Source: Diplonema papillatum (Eukaryota; Euglenozoa; Diplonemea; Diplonemida; Diplonemidae). From it: 64,000 nt of DNA. Below the pieces are notes generated by a model. That model did not search any database, was not told the origin of the DNA, and saw only the letters and a program-made list of their open reading frames with translations. A program made the position numbers and the translations under genes. Shown piece by piece: positions 26,601-34,060 of the stretch (its first letter is position 1; every line of letters begins with the position of its first letter). Where the stretch lies: the NCBI GenBank assembly GCA_030068145.1, contig JAPJBO010000194.1:234287-298286 (forward strand), in the 5' to 3' direction.

Positions 26601-29600
26601 CGTGCAGCTCGCTTGGTTTGAGATCCGTCTGGCCTCGATGACGTGCAGCTCGCTTTGGCTGAGATCCGCCGTGCCACGTGCACGGCGTGCAGCTCGCTTG
26701 GTTTGAGATCCGTCTGGCCTCGATGACGTGCAGCTCGCTTTGGCTGAGATCCGCCGTGTCATGTGCACGGCGTGCAGCTCGCTTGGCTGAGATCCGCCGT
26801 GCCATGTGCACGGCGTGCAGCTCGCTTGGTTTGAGATCCGTCTGGCCTCGATGACGTGCAGCTCGCTTTGGCTGAGATCCGCCGTGCCACGTGCATGGCG
26901 TGCAGCTCGCTTGGTTTGAGATCCGTCTGGCCTCGATGACGTGCAGCTCGCTTTGGCTGAGATCCGCCGTGCCACGTGCATGGCGTGCAGCTCGCTTGGT
27001 TTGAGATCCGTCTGGCCTCGATGACGTGCAGCTCGCTTTGGCTGAGATCCGCCGTGCCACGTGCATGGCGTGCAGCTCGCTTGGTTTGAGATCCGTCTGG
27101 CCTCGATGACGTGCAGCTCGCTTTGGCTGAGATCCGCCGTGCCACGTGCATGGCGTGCAGCTCGCTTGGTTTGAGATCCGTCTGGCCTCGATGACGTGCA
27201 GCTCGCTTTGGCTGAGATCCGCCGTGCCACGTGCACGGCGTGCAGCTCGCTTGGTTTGAGATCCGTCTGGCCTCGATGACGTGCAGCTCGCTTTGGCTGA
27301 GATCCGCCGTGCCATGTGCACGGCGTGCAGCTCGCTTGGCTGAGATCCGCCGTGCCATGTGCACGGCGTGCAGCTCGCTTGGTTTGAGATCCGTCTGGCC
27401 TCGATGACGTGCAGCTCGCTTGGCTGAGATCCGCCGTGCCACGTGCATGGCGTGCAGCTCGCTTTGGCTGAGATCCGCCGTGCCACGTGCATGGCGTGCA
27501 GCTCGCTTGGTTTGAGATCCGTCTGGCCTCGATGACGTGCAGCTCGCTTTGGCTGAGATCCGCCGTGCCCTGTGCACGGCGTGCAGCTCGCTTGGTTTGA
27601 GATCCGTCTGGCCTCGATGACGTGCAGCTCGCTTTGGCTGCGATCCGCCGTGTCATGTGCACGGCGTGCAGCTCGCTTGGTTGAGGTCCGTCTGACCTCG
27701 ATGACGTGCAGCTCGCTTCGGCTACCATCCGCCGTGCCACGTGCACGGCGTGCAGCTCGCTTGGTTTGAGATGTGTCCGGGAGACGCGTCCGCGATCGGG
27801 CGCATGGCATGCGCCCGATCGCGGACGCGTCAGATTGGTCAGGCGGGTGGGCGCCCGTCGCGGACGTGTGTACTTGTTTTATCTGGGCGCCGGGACGGCC
27901 TTCAACCTCTCGTCTTCAGCTTAAAACGGGAGACGGCCTTCAACCTCTCGTCTTCAGCTTGAAACGGGAGACAAAGGGGGGAAGATGACATGACGCTCGC
28001 TCAGTATTGGGATGGTCGTGCCGAGGTTGGCTTGATGGGTCCGGTGACACTAGGGGCCGCGTGTGACCGCCTGCTGAAGCTGGACACCGATGTCCTCGGC
28101 GAGCTCCAGCTCACCCTAGTTGTGGCGTCGAAGGGTCCGGTGTTCTCTCCCACCGGCTGGCCGCAGGTCGGTGGGTTTAGGAACAGAGTTGACAGCGGGC
28201 CGGCAAGGAAGGGCTTGAGACGACTACAAGCCTTTGTCGACTCCGGCAGGAGGTGGAAAATGAACCGAGGGCGGCAGGGCGCTGTCGCCCGAGCTTCCTG
28301 TTTTCCCGCCAGCGTATCAGGCTGGTCATCATAATCATCGACTCTCTCATCGTGGTCTTATCAGACCCCTATCATCAAGACGAAGAAGCGGGGTGCAGCG
28401 ACCCCGCGGGCGGCCTGCAGGTACGTTCTTGGAACGGGCTCTGGGGTACCGGAAGTCAAGGACATGCCTCAAGTGGATAAGGAACTCCGGGAGGCGATCG
28501 GCTCCAGCGCCCTGTCCCCGGTGTTGGAGGCTCACCGCAGTCGCAGAGTATTTTTGGACCGCTGGAGGCGCAGGGCGGGGGACCGTGAACCCTTCTCGGC
28601 GAAGTGCTTGTCGAGCTGGGGATCGCCGAGCCCGACGGCCTCTTGGCGAATCTCAGGGAGGGTTGTCCGATGTCCGGCCAGGTGGGATACAGTCCCTGTA
28701 TAGCCCGAGCCTGGGGGACCCGGAATTGTCAGTAGCGGAACTGATTCGCCGCCAGCCTGACGTGCTGGCGAGGGTCAGGAGGGCCGTCATGGGTGAGTCG
28801 GACTCCAACAGGGAAGGCATCTGGGCGTCGGTGCAGAAAGAGGTGGACAGAGGCTTCATGGTCGAGCTAGCGGAGCCGCCGACGAATTCGGTCTTTCTAC
28901 GGCGCTTCATGGTTGCCCAGCTGAAGGCGGACCAGAAAGGGTGGCAGACGAAGCTCCGCGCGTGCGATGACGGGCGTATGGCCCTGGTTAATAAGGCGGT
29001 CCACATGCGACGAAGGTCAAGCTGGACACCGTCGACGTTTCCGTGGGGGTGGCGCGGCAACTGGCCCAACAGGCCTCCGGTAGGTTTGCCGGGGCGGCCT
29101 TCTACTCAGTAGGTTTGGACCATCGTGACGCCTACAGGCAGATGAAGGCGCAGAACGATGTAATCTGCAGGTGCGTGGTGGCGGAGGACCCGGACGGACT
29201 GTTGCAATTTTTCAGGCTCGACCGTCTGTCGTTTGGCGAGGCGGCAAGCGTTGTACACTACAACGCCTTGCGAAGGTCCTCGCCCGCGTCGTCCGTCGCG
29301 GCCTGTCGCTGCCGCTCCTGCAGTACTACGACGACTTCGCCTGTCCCTGCCGGCTGGAGGACAACCTAGTGCTCGCTGACACCTTAGAGCTGCTGGGCGG
29401 CATTTTGCGCACCTCTTTCAACGACGAAAAGACCTCACAGGGCAACAGCTTTCGGCACCTGGGCTTGATTTTCTCGATAGACGGGGAGGGTGTGCACGTT
29501 TCCCTGTCGGAACCACGGAAGGAGAAACTGGTGTTCGTTCTGGAGGGCGTTCTCGCTCGCGACTCGCTCGCACCGGGCGAGGCGGCGTCGCGCCGGGAAA

Positions 29601-32600
29601 CTAGGGTCCGCCTCGTCCTCCCTATTCCGCAAGGTGGGTAGGGCACCTCTCCAATCTCGATTCAGGCGCGCCAATGCGTCGTCCACGTACCGGGACTTCA
29701 AGCTGGGTCGCGAGCTTTGCGTATCGCTCCGGTGGTGGGTTGACGTCCTGAGGAGTGAGGTCCGTGTCTTTGAAAAGTCGGTTCCCCTCGGTGAGTCCGG
29801 ATACGGGGACCAAGTGCGTCCTGTTCACGGATGCCTGCCCAAAGGGGCTGGGCGCCGTCCTTGTTGTTCTTACGGACGGCGTGGTGTCGTCTGTCGAGTA
29901 CTACTCTTGCCCGGTTCCTGCCAGGGCGTCCGGGCTGCCGATTCACGCTTTGGAGTTCGCAGCCGTGTCGGTGGCGTTCGGTCTGTGGTTCAAAGAGATG
30001 ACGGGCGTTGTCCAGGGTCAGTCCAGGGCTGGGATGCTGCTTGCCCCTGTCCACAGGTTGTGGCAAGGCATTGCCAGGGCGAAGGCTCGCGTATGGTTTG
30101 AGAGAGTTTCAAGCGAGATGAACATCGCGGACCTTCCAAGCCGCCTCGCCCAGTCCTTGGCCAGTGTTCCGTGGGCGGTGCCCGGTTAGGCGGGTGCCTA
30201 GCCTTCAGACGATTGATGAGGCGGTGGCAGATTTCTTGGTCCCGGGTACCCTCCAGTGCACATCCGTGCCGTAGGCGGCTGATTCTTGCGCGCTGATCTT
30301 TGGCTTCTCTTCTCTTTTGCGTCGGTCCATTGGGATAGAGCCATTGGGAAAATCCCAGAGTCCCGCGAGGCGAATGCGAGCAGCCAGGCATCGTGAGCCG
30401 GCCCGCCGCAGCCAGTTGTGTTAGATTGAAGCCAACTCGGGCCTTCGCCAGTTGAGCTGGAGTCTTGGCTGACTGATTCGGTAGCCAGGAGGACCGATCT
30501 CCCCAACTGAGGCAGCCGCCGGGCAGCCAACTTCGCCGGTCAGCTCGTTCCCAAGGTACCAGCAAGCCAGCTAAGGAGAGCTAACCGTGAATGATCCTTT
30601 GATTGGTGTGACATGAATTAAACGGATGTTAAATTGGCGGATGGAGAAGGAACAACGGCTCCGAGTGACTCTCTCCAAGGAGGCAATTTAATAGGTGTTT
30701 AATTCAGCTAATCCCGAGCAAAGCCCCGGCAGGAGCGCGGATCTCCACCAAACCGGATCAGTCATTTGTTTCTCCCGCCCGCCCACCCGAAGAAAATAAT
30801 GACATGGGATGTTGCACGGTTAGACGGCATGAGGACGGGTTTCACGGACCCCGAGTGGGAGGCTCTGGTCGCGGAGCTGCCAGAGGGCATGTCCCTGACC
30901 TCCTTCCGTGTGTTGCCGTGCTGGGCGCTTCCCGAGCCGCGGCCGGCCGAGGAAGTCGACAAGCGCTTTCGCAGCATGGTGGCAGAGCTAGGAGCGGGGC
31001 CCCGCGAACGGGGTCCCGCCCCAGGCGGGGACGGTGTCAAGGACACACCGCCCCGGCCTCCGCCTGGTCAGCGAGCAATCCGCAGAGGGCAGCGCTTAAG
31101 AGGCCCCTCGGTCGGAACTCGGCCGAGGTGGCCCGCAGGGCCATGCGGGCCCGTTACACGACGGTCGGCTCGAAGGCCACATACGACTCGAACACGGCCG
31201 GGTACGTGTCGTGGTGTGGTAGCATGGGCGTTGAGCCCTACCCAACCACGGTAGAGAGGTTGGAGGAGTTCGGCGGTCACCTGCTGCTGATGGGCGACGA
31301 CGGTGCAGCTTATAGGGCGCCCCAGAGCATCATAGCGTCCGTGCTGGCGGAGAACAAAGCCGCGGGGTGTGTTCTTGATGACCCGCTGAATATCGTGGGT
31401 AGGATGATGGCCGTCCTCGGGAAGGAGTCGCCGGACCCACAGCAGGCGGAGCCGCTGGGCGTGAAGGAGTTCAGGGCGATCTTTGATGCCATCCGGACCA
31501 CGGGCGACTGCGGCGCTGCCCTGCAGATTCTGGGCGAATTTATTACGCTACTCAGAACTTCGAGTATGCGGGTGATCCGGGCGGAGGACGTCACTCTGAA
31601 TGGAGGAAGGCTCAGGGTCGAGTGGCGCATGGCGAAGGGCAAAAGGGAATGCATGAGATCCTTGACGTTCGAGGCCATAAACTTGGTGCCTCCGCCTACG
31701 CTTTCCGACCCGCCGGAGGGAGCACCGTCCTCCATCCGCTCCCAGTCGAGGTGTCCACCCTCCTGAAGCGCTTGGCCGGGTCAAGTCAGCTCCTGTGCCC
31801 CAACTGCGGGTACCGCTCATTCAGGGAGGCACTCTGCGGTACAAGGACAAGGCGGGGTCTCTTCGCCGACATTAACGGGATGTCAGCCGGGAGGAGTCCA
31901 GGGAGCAGGCTCGCGTACACGACACACAGCGCCAGGGTGGTTGCTGCACGCTGCTGAAGGCGGGGACGGGGGTGATGCAGGTTTGCGAGCTGGGGGACTG
32001 GGCGTCGGAGGACATGGTGAGGTTGTACGGAAAGAAGCTCACGCGCGATCCGTATTGCGTGGAGGCGGTCCGGTTTTACAACCCGGTGAGCCTAGCTCAC
32101 TGCTACGCCGCGCCCTCGTAGGTCGGTCCTCCTCGGGGTTCGTATGAAGCTCCCTGCGTCCCACCCTTCCCTCTCTCCCCACTCCCCCGCAGTGGATCAA
32201 GGTTAGTCTCCCTGGCTTGCTGAGCTTGACCGGCGGAGGGAAAATCCCAGAGTCCCGCGAGGCGAATGCGAGCAGCCAGGCATCGTGAGCCGGCCCGCCG
32301 CAGCCAGTTGTGTTAGATTGAAGCCAACTCGGGCCTTCGCCAGTTGAGCTGGAGTCTTGGCTGACTGATTCGGTAGCCAGGAGGACCGATCTCCCCAACT
32401 GAGGCAGCCGCCGGGCAGCCAACTTCGCCGGTCAGCTCGTTCCCAAGGTACCAGCAAGCCAGCTAAGGAGAGCTAACCGTGAATGATCCTTTGATTGGTG
32501 TGACATGAATTAAACGGATGTTAAATTGGCGGATGGAGAAGGAACAACGGCTCCGAGTGACTCTCTCCAAGGAGGCAATTTAACCCTTTGTTTTGAGCCC

Positions 32601-33603
32601 GATGTGGAGAAATCCCACAGAAGGACTGGCTTACCATTTCAGCGGCTAGGAATACACCTGAAATGTTGCCCACCCCATCCCTCTCCTTTTTTTTTCCCCA
32701 GTGCAGCGGCACCTTTGTAGCAGACAGAGCCCCCCTGCTCCCAGTAATGTTGCGAGCTACGAACAACCGCCTGACAAACCAGACTCACGCCGCTGTCCCG
32801 TCTGCGGTCACTCAAAACTCCGCGCTAGTAACGGTCCGCCTTACGTGTCCGTGGCTTCAAGGACCGTTACGGTGTTGTGCACGTGGCCGTTCCAAGCACG
32901 TTCTTACAACCCCTCCCCCGCCCCCCAGAAATGTGGCAACCTTCTGTTAACGAACGACGCACAGATCCTCGACGAGGTGCTGTCGCTTGCGCGAAAGGCG
33001 ACTGCCAACAGCCCTAGGGTGGGGAGCCAAGTGCGGACAAGTCGGCGCAGTGTGTCGCCCCACCGAGGGTTGGTTATCTCACCGCGGCGGCACAGAGACG
33101 ACTCAGTACGAGGGTGTCTGCACACGTCGTTGGCGCGGCACGAGTGTCAAACTGTTGAGGCGATGACCAGCCGCCTGCAGAGCCTGTCGGCGGCTCTCCA
33201 CCAGCACTCGCAGCAGCGCGACTCGTCCATGAAAGCCGTTCTGCAGCGTCTGGTCACCTTCGAGCAAAGCATGACGTCCCAGCTTTCAACGCTGCACGCT
33301 ATCGTCTCCAACACGCCGTCTTCCCCACCGAAGACCAACGGGCGGTCGGGCACAAGAATACCGGAATCCGGTTCCCAGTTCTTCACAGCAGCGAACACAC
33401 CCATGCGATTGCTGCAGTTCCGTGTCAGCGAGCAGATGAATGAAGGGCAGAGGATAGACGGCCGCCATGATTCGTACATGTCCATGCCCAATCTAACACC
33501 CATCGGCAAAGCAGGGGGATCCCGCGGCGCACTGTCCCCTGTGCATCGCCACATTGAGTCCCTCTGCAGCATCACGACAACGACTCGATCCGAACAACGG
33601 TGA
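11272..33603 (+). CDS. Large CM1-motif (centrosomin-like) coiled-coil protein, ~16 exons
   Basis: Proposed exons: 11272-11666, 12190-12571, 13056-13288, 14050-14707, 15244-15473, 15775-15837, 16061-16162, 16332-18473, 20272-20568, 21123-21385, 21582-21710 (optional), 21994-22352, 22932-23352, 24157-24347, 24644-24910, 32965-33603. Every boundary is GT...AG and the phases agree throughout (6,771 nt, divisible by 3; also 6,642 without the optional exon). Residues ~33-61 (LEAEYHRLRKINFDLRLRL..MEEEL) match the CM1 motif of centrosomin, CDK5RAP2 and Mto1, which binds and activates gamma-tubulin complexes. Exons 2-4 and 12-15 are long coiled coil; exon 8 is a disordered Ser/Arg repeat region; the C-terminus has a further coil. 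Likely a centrosome/basal-body scaffold for microtubule nucleation. The CM1 match and coil architecture are seen; the cellular role is inferred. Whether the last exon belongs to the same transcript, across an 8 kb intron, is the weakest join. Confidence 0.7.
11694..11910 (+). mobile_element. Intronic miniature element, copy 1
   Basis: Begins GTATAAGCACCTGCTTTG, has left inverted terminus TAGGAAATACTTGAGGAGG and right terminus CCCCTCGAGTATTTCCTA (about 20 nt, near-perfect inverted pair). It carries an internal GTTTCTCCCCCTCTAG acceptor-like site at 11851-11866. It sits in intron 1 of the CM1 gene, starting 28 nt after the donor. It has no ORF of its own. Confidence 0.8.
13547..13577 (+). other. 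G-run cluster in intron 3 of CM1 gene
   Basis: Three runs of 4 to 10 G (GGTTGGGGGGGGGGCC, then AGGGGGGGGGTG) within 31 nt could form a G-quadruplex in the transcript. No known role. Confidence 0.4.
13757..13934 (+). mobile_element. Miniature inverted-repeat element, GAGCCGGTCC family, full copy
   Basis: Left end GGGCCGGTCCATCCCC and right end GGGACGGACCGGCTC are inverted repeats. The interior has the AGACCGTGATAGACCG motif and GGCAATTCGATGCAGC. Other copies are 4829-4994 and 41906-42078 (reverse), with fragments at 10592-10650, 10985-11124, 44851-44940 and 47436-47503. It lies in intron 3 of the CM1 gene. Non-coding, so it must depend on a transposase elsewhere. Confidence 0.75.
14050..14707 (+). 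CDS. Exon 4 of CM1 gene: coiled coil, acidic linker, first LSRQGS motif
   Basis: After CACGCAG the phase joins QTLADMEAQRNVSLQ. Coiled coil runs to about 14290, followed by an acidic stretch (DDDYEEEYLEEDVH), then RQLSRQGSSPRRF, the earliest example of the motif amplified in exon 8, and a basic KKPKRKKH cluster that could act as a nuclear or microtubule-binding patch. Confidence 0.7.
15049..15180 (+). mobile_element. Intronic miniature element, copy 2 (3' truncated)
   Basis: GTATAAGCACCTGCTGTAGG, AATACTTGAGGAGGCTGCC and GTGAATCTGGGTTCAGTGG match the family; the 3' acceptor and right terminus are lost. It lies in intron 4 of the CM1 gene, in the sense orientation. Confidence 0.75.
15538..15615. 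repeat. Tandem duplication (~46 bp x 2)
   Basis: GGCAAGAACACAAGTTTCGTGATGCTC plus GAGCCAAAGCCG appears twice back to back in intron 5 of the CM1 gene. Confidence 0.8.
16332..18473 (+). CDS. Exon 8 of CM1 gene: RTLSRQGS repeat region
   Basis: 714 codons without a break, low in hydrophobics and rich in S, R, G and P, so predicted disordered. RTLSRQ occurs eight times (followed by GS, AS or HS), with variants ALSRQGS, LSRQSS, RQLSRHGS, RTLSPF, RTLSPL, RTLTPL and RTMSEL. Each RTLSRQGS holds two overlapping R-x-x-S sites, as used by basophilic kinases of the PKA/CaMK type, and many S/T-P sites accompany them. Spacing is irregular and codons vary between copies, so this is an old protein-level repeat and not a recent DNA expansion. 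Joins exon 7 as ag|A and exon 9 as cg|G. Confidence 0.8.
18650..18730. repeat. Tandem duplication (~35 bp x 2)
   Basis: CTCGTCGAGGAAATACGAGA plus CACCCTCGCTCTCAA is repeated directly in intron 8 of the CM1 gene. Confidence 0.85.
18906..18929. repeat. Perfect 24-bp palindrome
   Basis: CTCCTGGAATGG followed at once by CCATTCCAGGAG. It lies in intron 8, just upstream of a reverse copy of the miniature element. Could form a hairpin; no known function. Confidence 0.9.
18945..19085 (-). mobile_element. Intronic miniature element, copy 3 (reverse, truncated)
   Basis: On the minus strand it reads GTATAAGCACCTGCTTTGTA, then AATACTTGAGGAGGCTGCC, TGAATCTGGGTTCAGTGGCG and GTAAGCGTTCAACAAAA, after which the right end is missing. 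It is the only reverse copy seen in the CM1 gene. Confidence 0.8.
19375..19560. repeat. Inverted/tandem CCATCTTAAACACGGG repeats
   Basis: CCCATCTTAAACACGGGGG at 19404 faces CCCCCGTGTCTAAGATGG at 19467, with further copies CCATCTTAAATCAAGGGGG (19504) and CCATCTTATGCACGGG (19532). Likely a small foldback repeat in intron 8; the surrounding intron (18474-20271) has no other gene. Confidence 0.65.
21406..21621 (+). mobile_element. Intronic miniature element, copy 4
   Basis: GTGTAAGCACCTGCTTTGTAG, AAATGCTTGAGGAGACTGCC, GGTAAATCTGGGTTTAGTGG, then TTGTTTTCTCCCCCTCTAG (acceptor-like, AG at 21580-21581) and right terminus TCCCTCGAGTATTTC. It begins 20 nt after the donor AGAT|GTATGC of exon 10. The acceptor is in phase with downstream open sequence (see the optional exon 21582-21710). 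Confidence 0.85.
21582..21710 (+). CDS. Optional exon 11 of CM1 gene, started by the miniature element's own acceptor
   Basis: From the element's CTCTAG, exon 10's final t plus tc gives Phe, then an open frame that starts inside the element (SFEMSTRQSLEYF) and continues into host sequence (GLRRLSDSVSSITRKSSARY). It leaves by AAATA|GTACCC. The length is 129 nt (43 codons) and both ends are phase 1, so it can be included or skipped without a frameshift. The donor GTACCC is weak and no other acceptor nearby fits the phase. Confidence 0.4.
22369..22533 (+). mobile_element. Intronic miniature element, copy 5 (internally deleted)
   Basis: GTGTAAGCACCTGCTCTTTTG, GGAAATACGTGAGCTGCC, GGTAAATCGGGTTTAGTGG and right end GGCAGCCCCTCGAGT. 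It starts 16 nt after the exon 12 donor GCGCAG|GTGTGG. Shorter than copies 1 and 4. Confidence 0.75.
22641..22795. mobile_element. Miniature element with TAAAGGGGGG / CCCCCCTTTA termini
   Basis: Left TAAAGGGGGGGTCGAATAA and right TTATTCGACCCCCCCTTTA are inverted repeats, with a second internal pair (TTATTATTCGA / TCGAATAATAA). The outer TA on each side may be the target duplication. A solo right end is at about 19940-19972. It lies in intron 12 of the CM1 gene. Confidence 0.7.
25055..25330. repeat. CTGTCTGCAGACAG palindrome cluster
   Basis: Five copies of GTCCTGTCTGCAGACAGT (self-complementary core CTGTCTGCAGACAG) plus two copies of a 60-bp block starting CCCCCCTGCTCCCAGTAATG and ending CAGACTCACGCCGCTGTCC. 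A third copy of the 60-bp block lies beyond the retrotransposon at 32728-32800. Confidence 0.85.
25399..25480 (+). repeat. DIRS repeat A1
   Basis: TAGGTGTTTAATTCAGCTAA to GATCAGTCATTTGTTTCT; same as A2 (30692-30773). Left boundary of the element. Confidence 0.85.
25737..27775. repeat. 85-bp minisatellite inside the DIRS element (~24 units)
   Basis: Each unit has two related halves of 44 and 41 bp: GTGCAGCTCGCTTTGGCTGA... and GTGCAGCTCGCTTGGTTTGA.... Variants include a missing T and CAC/CAT changes; a few units have lost one half. No stop appears in any of the three minus-strand frames across most of the array, giving a 782-residue open frame that is only a by-product of the repeat. Confidence 0.9.
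27783..27831. repeat. Near-continuous palindrome, 24-nt arms
   Basis: GACGCGTCCGCGATCGGGCG... folds on its reverse complement around a single central G at 27807. Arms match perfectly. It marks the end of the minisatellite inside the DIRS element. Confidence 0.9.
27896..27971 (+). repeat. 38-bp direct duplication
   Basis: GGCCTTCAACCTCTCGTCTTCAGC... occurs twice in tandem, just before the putative gag/RT part of the DIRS element. Confidence 0.85.
28690..30190 (+). pseudogene. Reverse transcriptase / RNase H of the DIRS element (frameshifted)
   Basis: Recognisable in three successive frames. SVQKEVDRGFMVEL and KLRACDDGRMALVN (about 28825-28990) resemble the DIRS/Ngaro block with CDDG. LDHRDAYRQM (29115-29144) is RT motif A with its Asp. 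QYYDDFACPC (29322-29351) is the YxDD catalytic motif C. Then RNase H: LFTDACPKGLGAVLVVL (about 29820), IHALEFAAVSVAF (Glu, about 29942) and SSEMNIADLPSRL (final Asp, about 30112). Frame changes at about 29050, 29280 and 29650-29760 disrupt the product. Catalytic residues are still present, so decay is mild. Confidence 0.75.
30346..30690 (+). repeat. DIRS repeat B1
   Basis: GGGAAAATCCCAGAGTCCCG to CTCCAAGGAGGCAATTTA, the same as B2 at 32238-32582. Separated from A2 by one base. Confidence 0.85.
30692..30773 (+). repeat. DIRS repeat A2
   Basis: Second copy of A1. B1 followed directly by A2 forms the internal complementary region used to bridge the ends during replication in this order. Confidence 0.85.
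30804..32119 (+). pseudogene. Tyrosine recombinase of the DIRS element (frameshifted)
   Basis: The frame from about 30804 gives an N-terminal SAM-like region (YVSWCGSMGVEPYPTTVERL) and the catalytic-domain start LLRTSSMRVIRAEDVTL, carrying the first Arg. After a frame change at about 31640-31700, THSARVVAARC (about 31922) is the H-x-x-R box. A second change then leads to TLLKAGTGVMQVCELGDWAS and MVRLYGKKL, with the nucleophilic Tyr at about 32026. The order R...HxxR...Y is that of DIRS-order YR. All catalytic residues survive, but in different frames. Confidence 0.75.
32238..32582 (+). repeat. DIRS repeat B2
   Basis: Right boundary of the element, ending AGGCAATTTA before ACCCTTTG. Same as B1. 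Confidence 0.85.
32965..33603 (+). CDS. Last exon of CM1 gene
   Basis: After GACGCACAG it reads ILDEVLSLARKATANSPRVG, a Ser/Arg-rich stretch, a coiled coil (AMTSRLQSLSAALHQHSQQR and VTFEQSMTSQLSTLHAIV) and ends at TGA 33601-33603. An upstream acceptor (CCGCCCCCCAG at 32930) also opens in frame and adds KCGNLLLTNDAQ. Style matches the rest of the CM1 protein, but linkage across the transposon is inferred from phase only. Confidence 0.55.
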   Translation: MLDEVLSLARKATANSPRVGSQVRTSRRSVSPHRGLVISPRRHRDDSVRGCLHTSLARHECQTVEAMTSRLQSLSAALHQHSQQRDSSMKAVLQRLVTFEQSMTSQLSTLHAIVSNTPSSPPKTNGRSGTRIPESGSQFFTAANTPMRLLQFRVSEQMNEGQRIDGRHDSYMSMPNLTPIGKAGGSRGALSPVHRHIESLCSITTTTRSEQR

Positions 33604-33654
33604 ATTCGCTTCGATGTTTCTCTTGTGAATAATAGTGTGAAATCTGCAATGCGA

Positions 33655-34060
33655 GGTGTTGCATCTTCAAACAAGGCAATTCCACCCTGCGCACGCCACT
33701 TGACCCGTAGGCTTGTGGCTCTGCAGAACACGTTACAGTTAGTTGTGAAGCTTGACTCGTGTAGCAGCAAGCTTTACTCGGTACAGTTGTTTGCAGAAGA
33801 TTAAAAAAGAAAAGAAAAAGAAAACGGCCGCTCCTGGTCCAGGAGCGTGACGGTCAACCACAGCTTGCAAAGCTTGAGTCGGAGGCAGCACAGTGCCACA
33901 ACCCCGTCCGCTCTGCCCTGAGGCTGACCGTCTCGACGAGCTTGTGTTCAGCGCAAGCGCAAGCCCCAAGCCTTACGCCACGCCTTGATGCTTTAGTTTT
34001 TGAAATCGGTAGCCACTTGACCCGTCGGCCCGTGGCTCTGCAGTACCGTTTACAGTTGTG
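33655..34060. repeat. Dispersed repeat (CTCCTGGTCCAGGAGCGTGAC family)
   Basis: Contains CCGCTCCTGGTCCAGGAGCG (palindromic core), CAACCACAGCTTGCAAAGCTT, TCTCGACGAGCTTGTGTTCA and CGGCCCGTGGCTCTGCAGTA. Further copies are at about 45745-45990, 46640-46910 and 58965-59155, with a piece at 46270-46330. Non-coding. Confidence 0.7.

Larger units (their letters stand above)
25399..32582 (+). mobile_element. DIRS-order (Ngaro/PAT/kangaroo-like) retrotransposon, degenerate
   Basis: Split direct repeats define it: A1 25399-25480, B1 30346-30690, A2 30692-30773, B2 32238-32582, with A copies both 82 bp and B copies both 345 bp and almost identical. Between A1 and B1 lie a minisatellite, a possible gag region and RT/RNase H; between A2 and B2 lies a tyrosine recombinase. 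DIRS-order elements integrate by recombinase through a circular intermediate, so no target-site duplication is expected, and none is seen. Both enzymes have frameshifts, so this copy is inactive, but the near-identical repeats suggest insertion was not ancient. Orientation is the same as the host gene. Confidence 0.85.
24911..32964 (+). other. Last intron of CM1 gene (8.05 kb) holding a retrotransposon
   Basis: Donor GAACAG|GTCCGC and acceptor GACGCACAG, both phase 0. The intron contains a CTGTCTGCAGACAG repeat cluster, the DIRS-order element and a second copy of part of the cluster. Without the transposon it would be about 0.87 kb, in line with the larger neighbouring introns. Confidence 0.55.

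Noticed and set aside
25398-27810. Very long minus-strand open frames (782 and 697 codons) as a repetitive protein gene
   Set aside because: They only exist because the 85-bp minisatellite has no stop in any minus frame; all three frames are equally open and the region lies inside a plus-strand retrotransposon.
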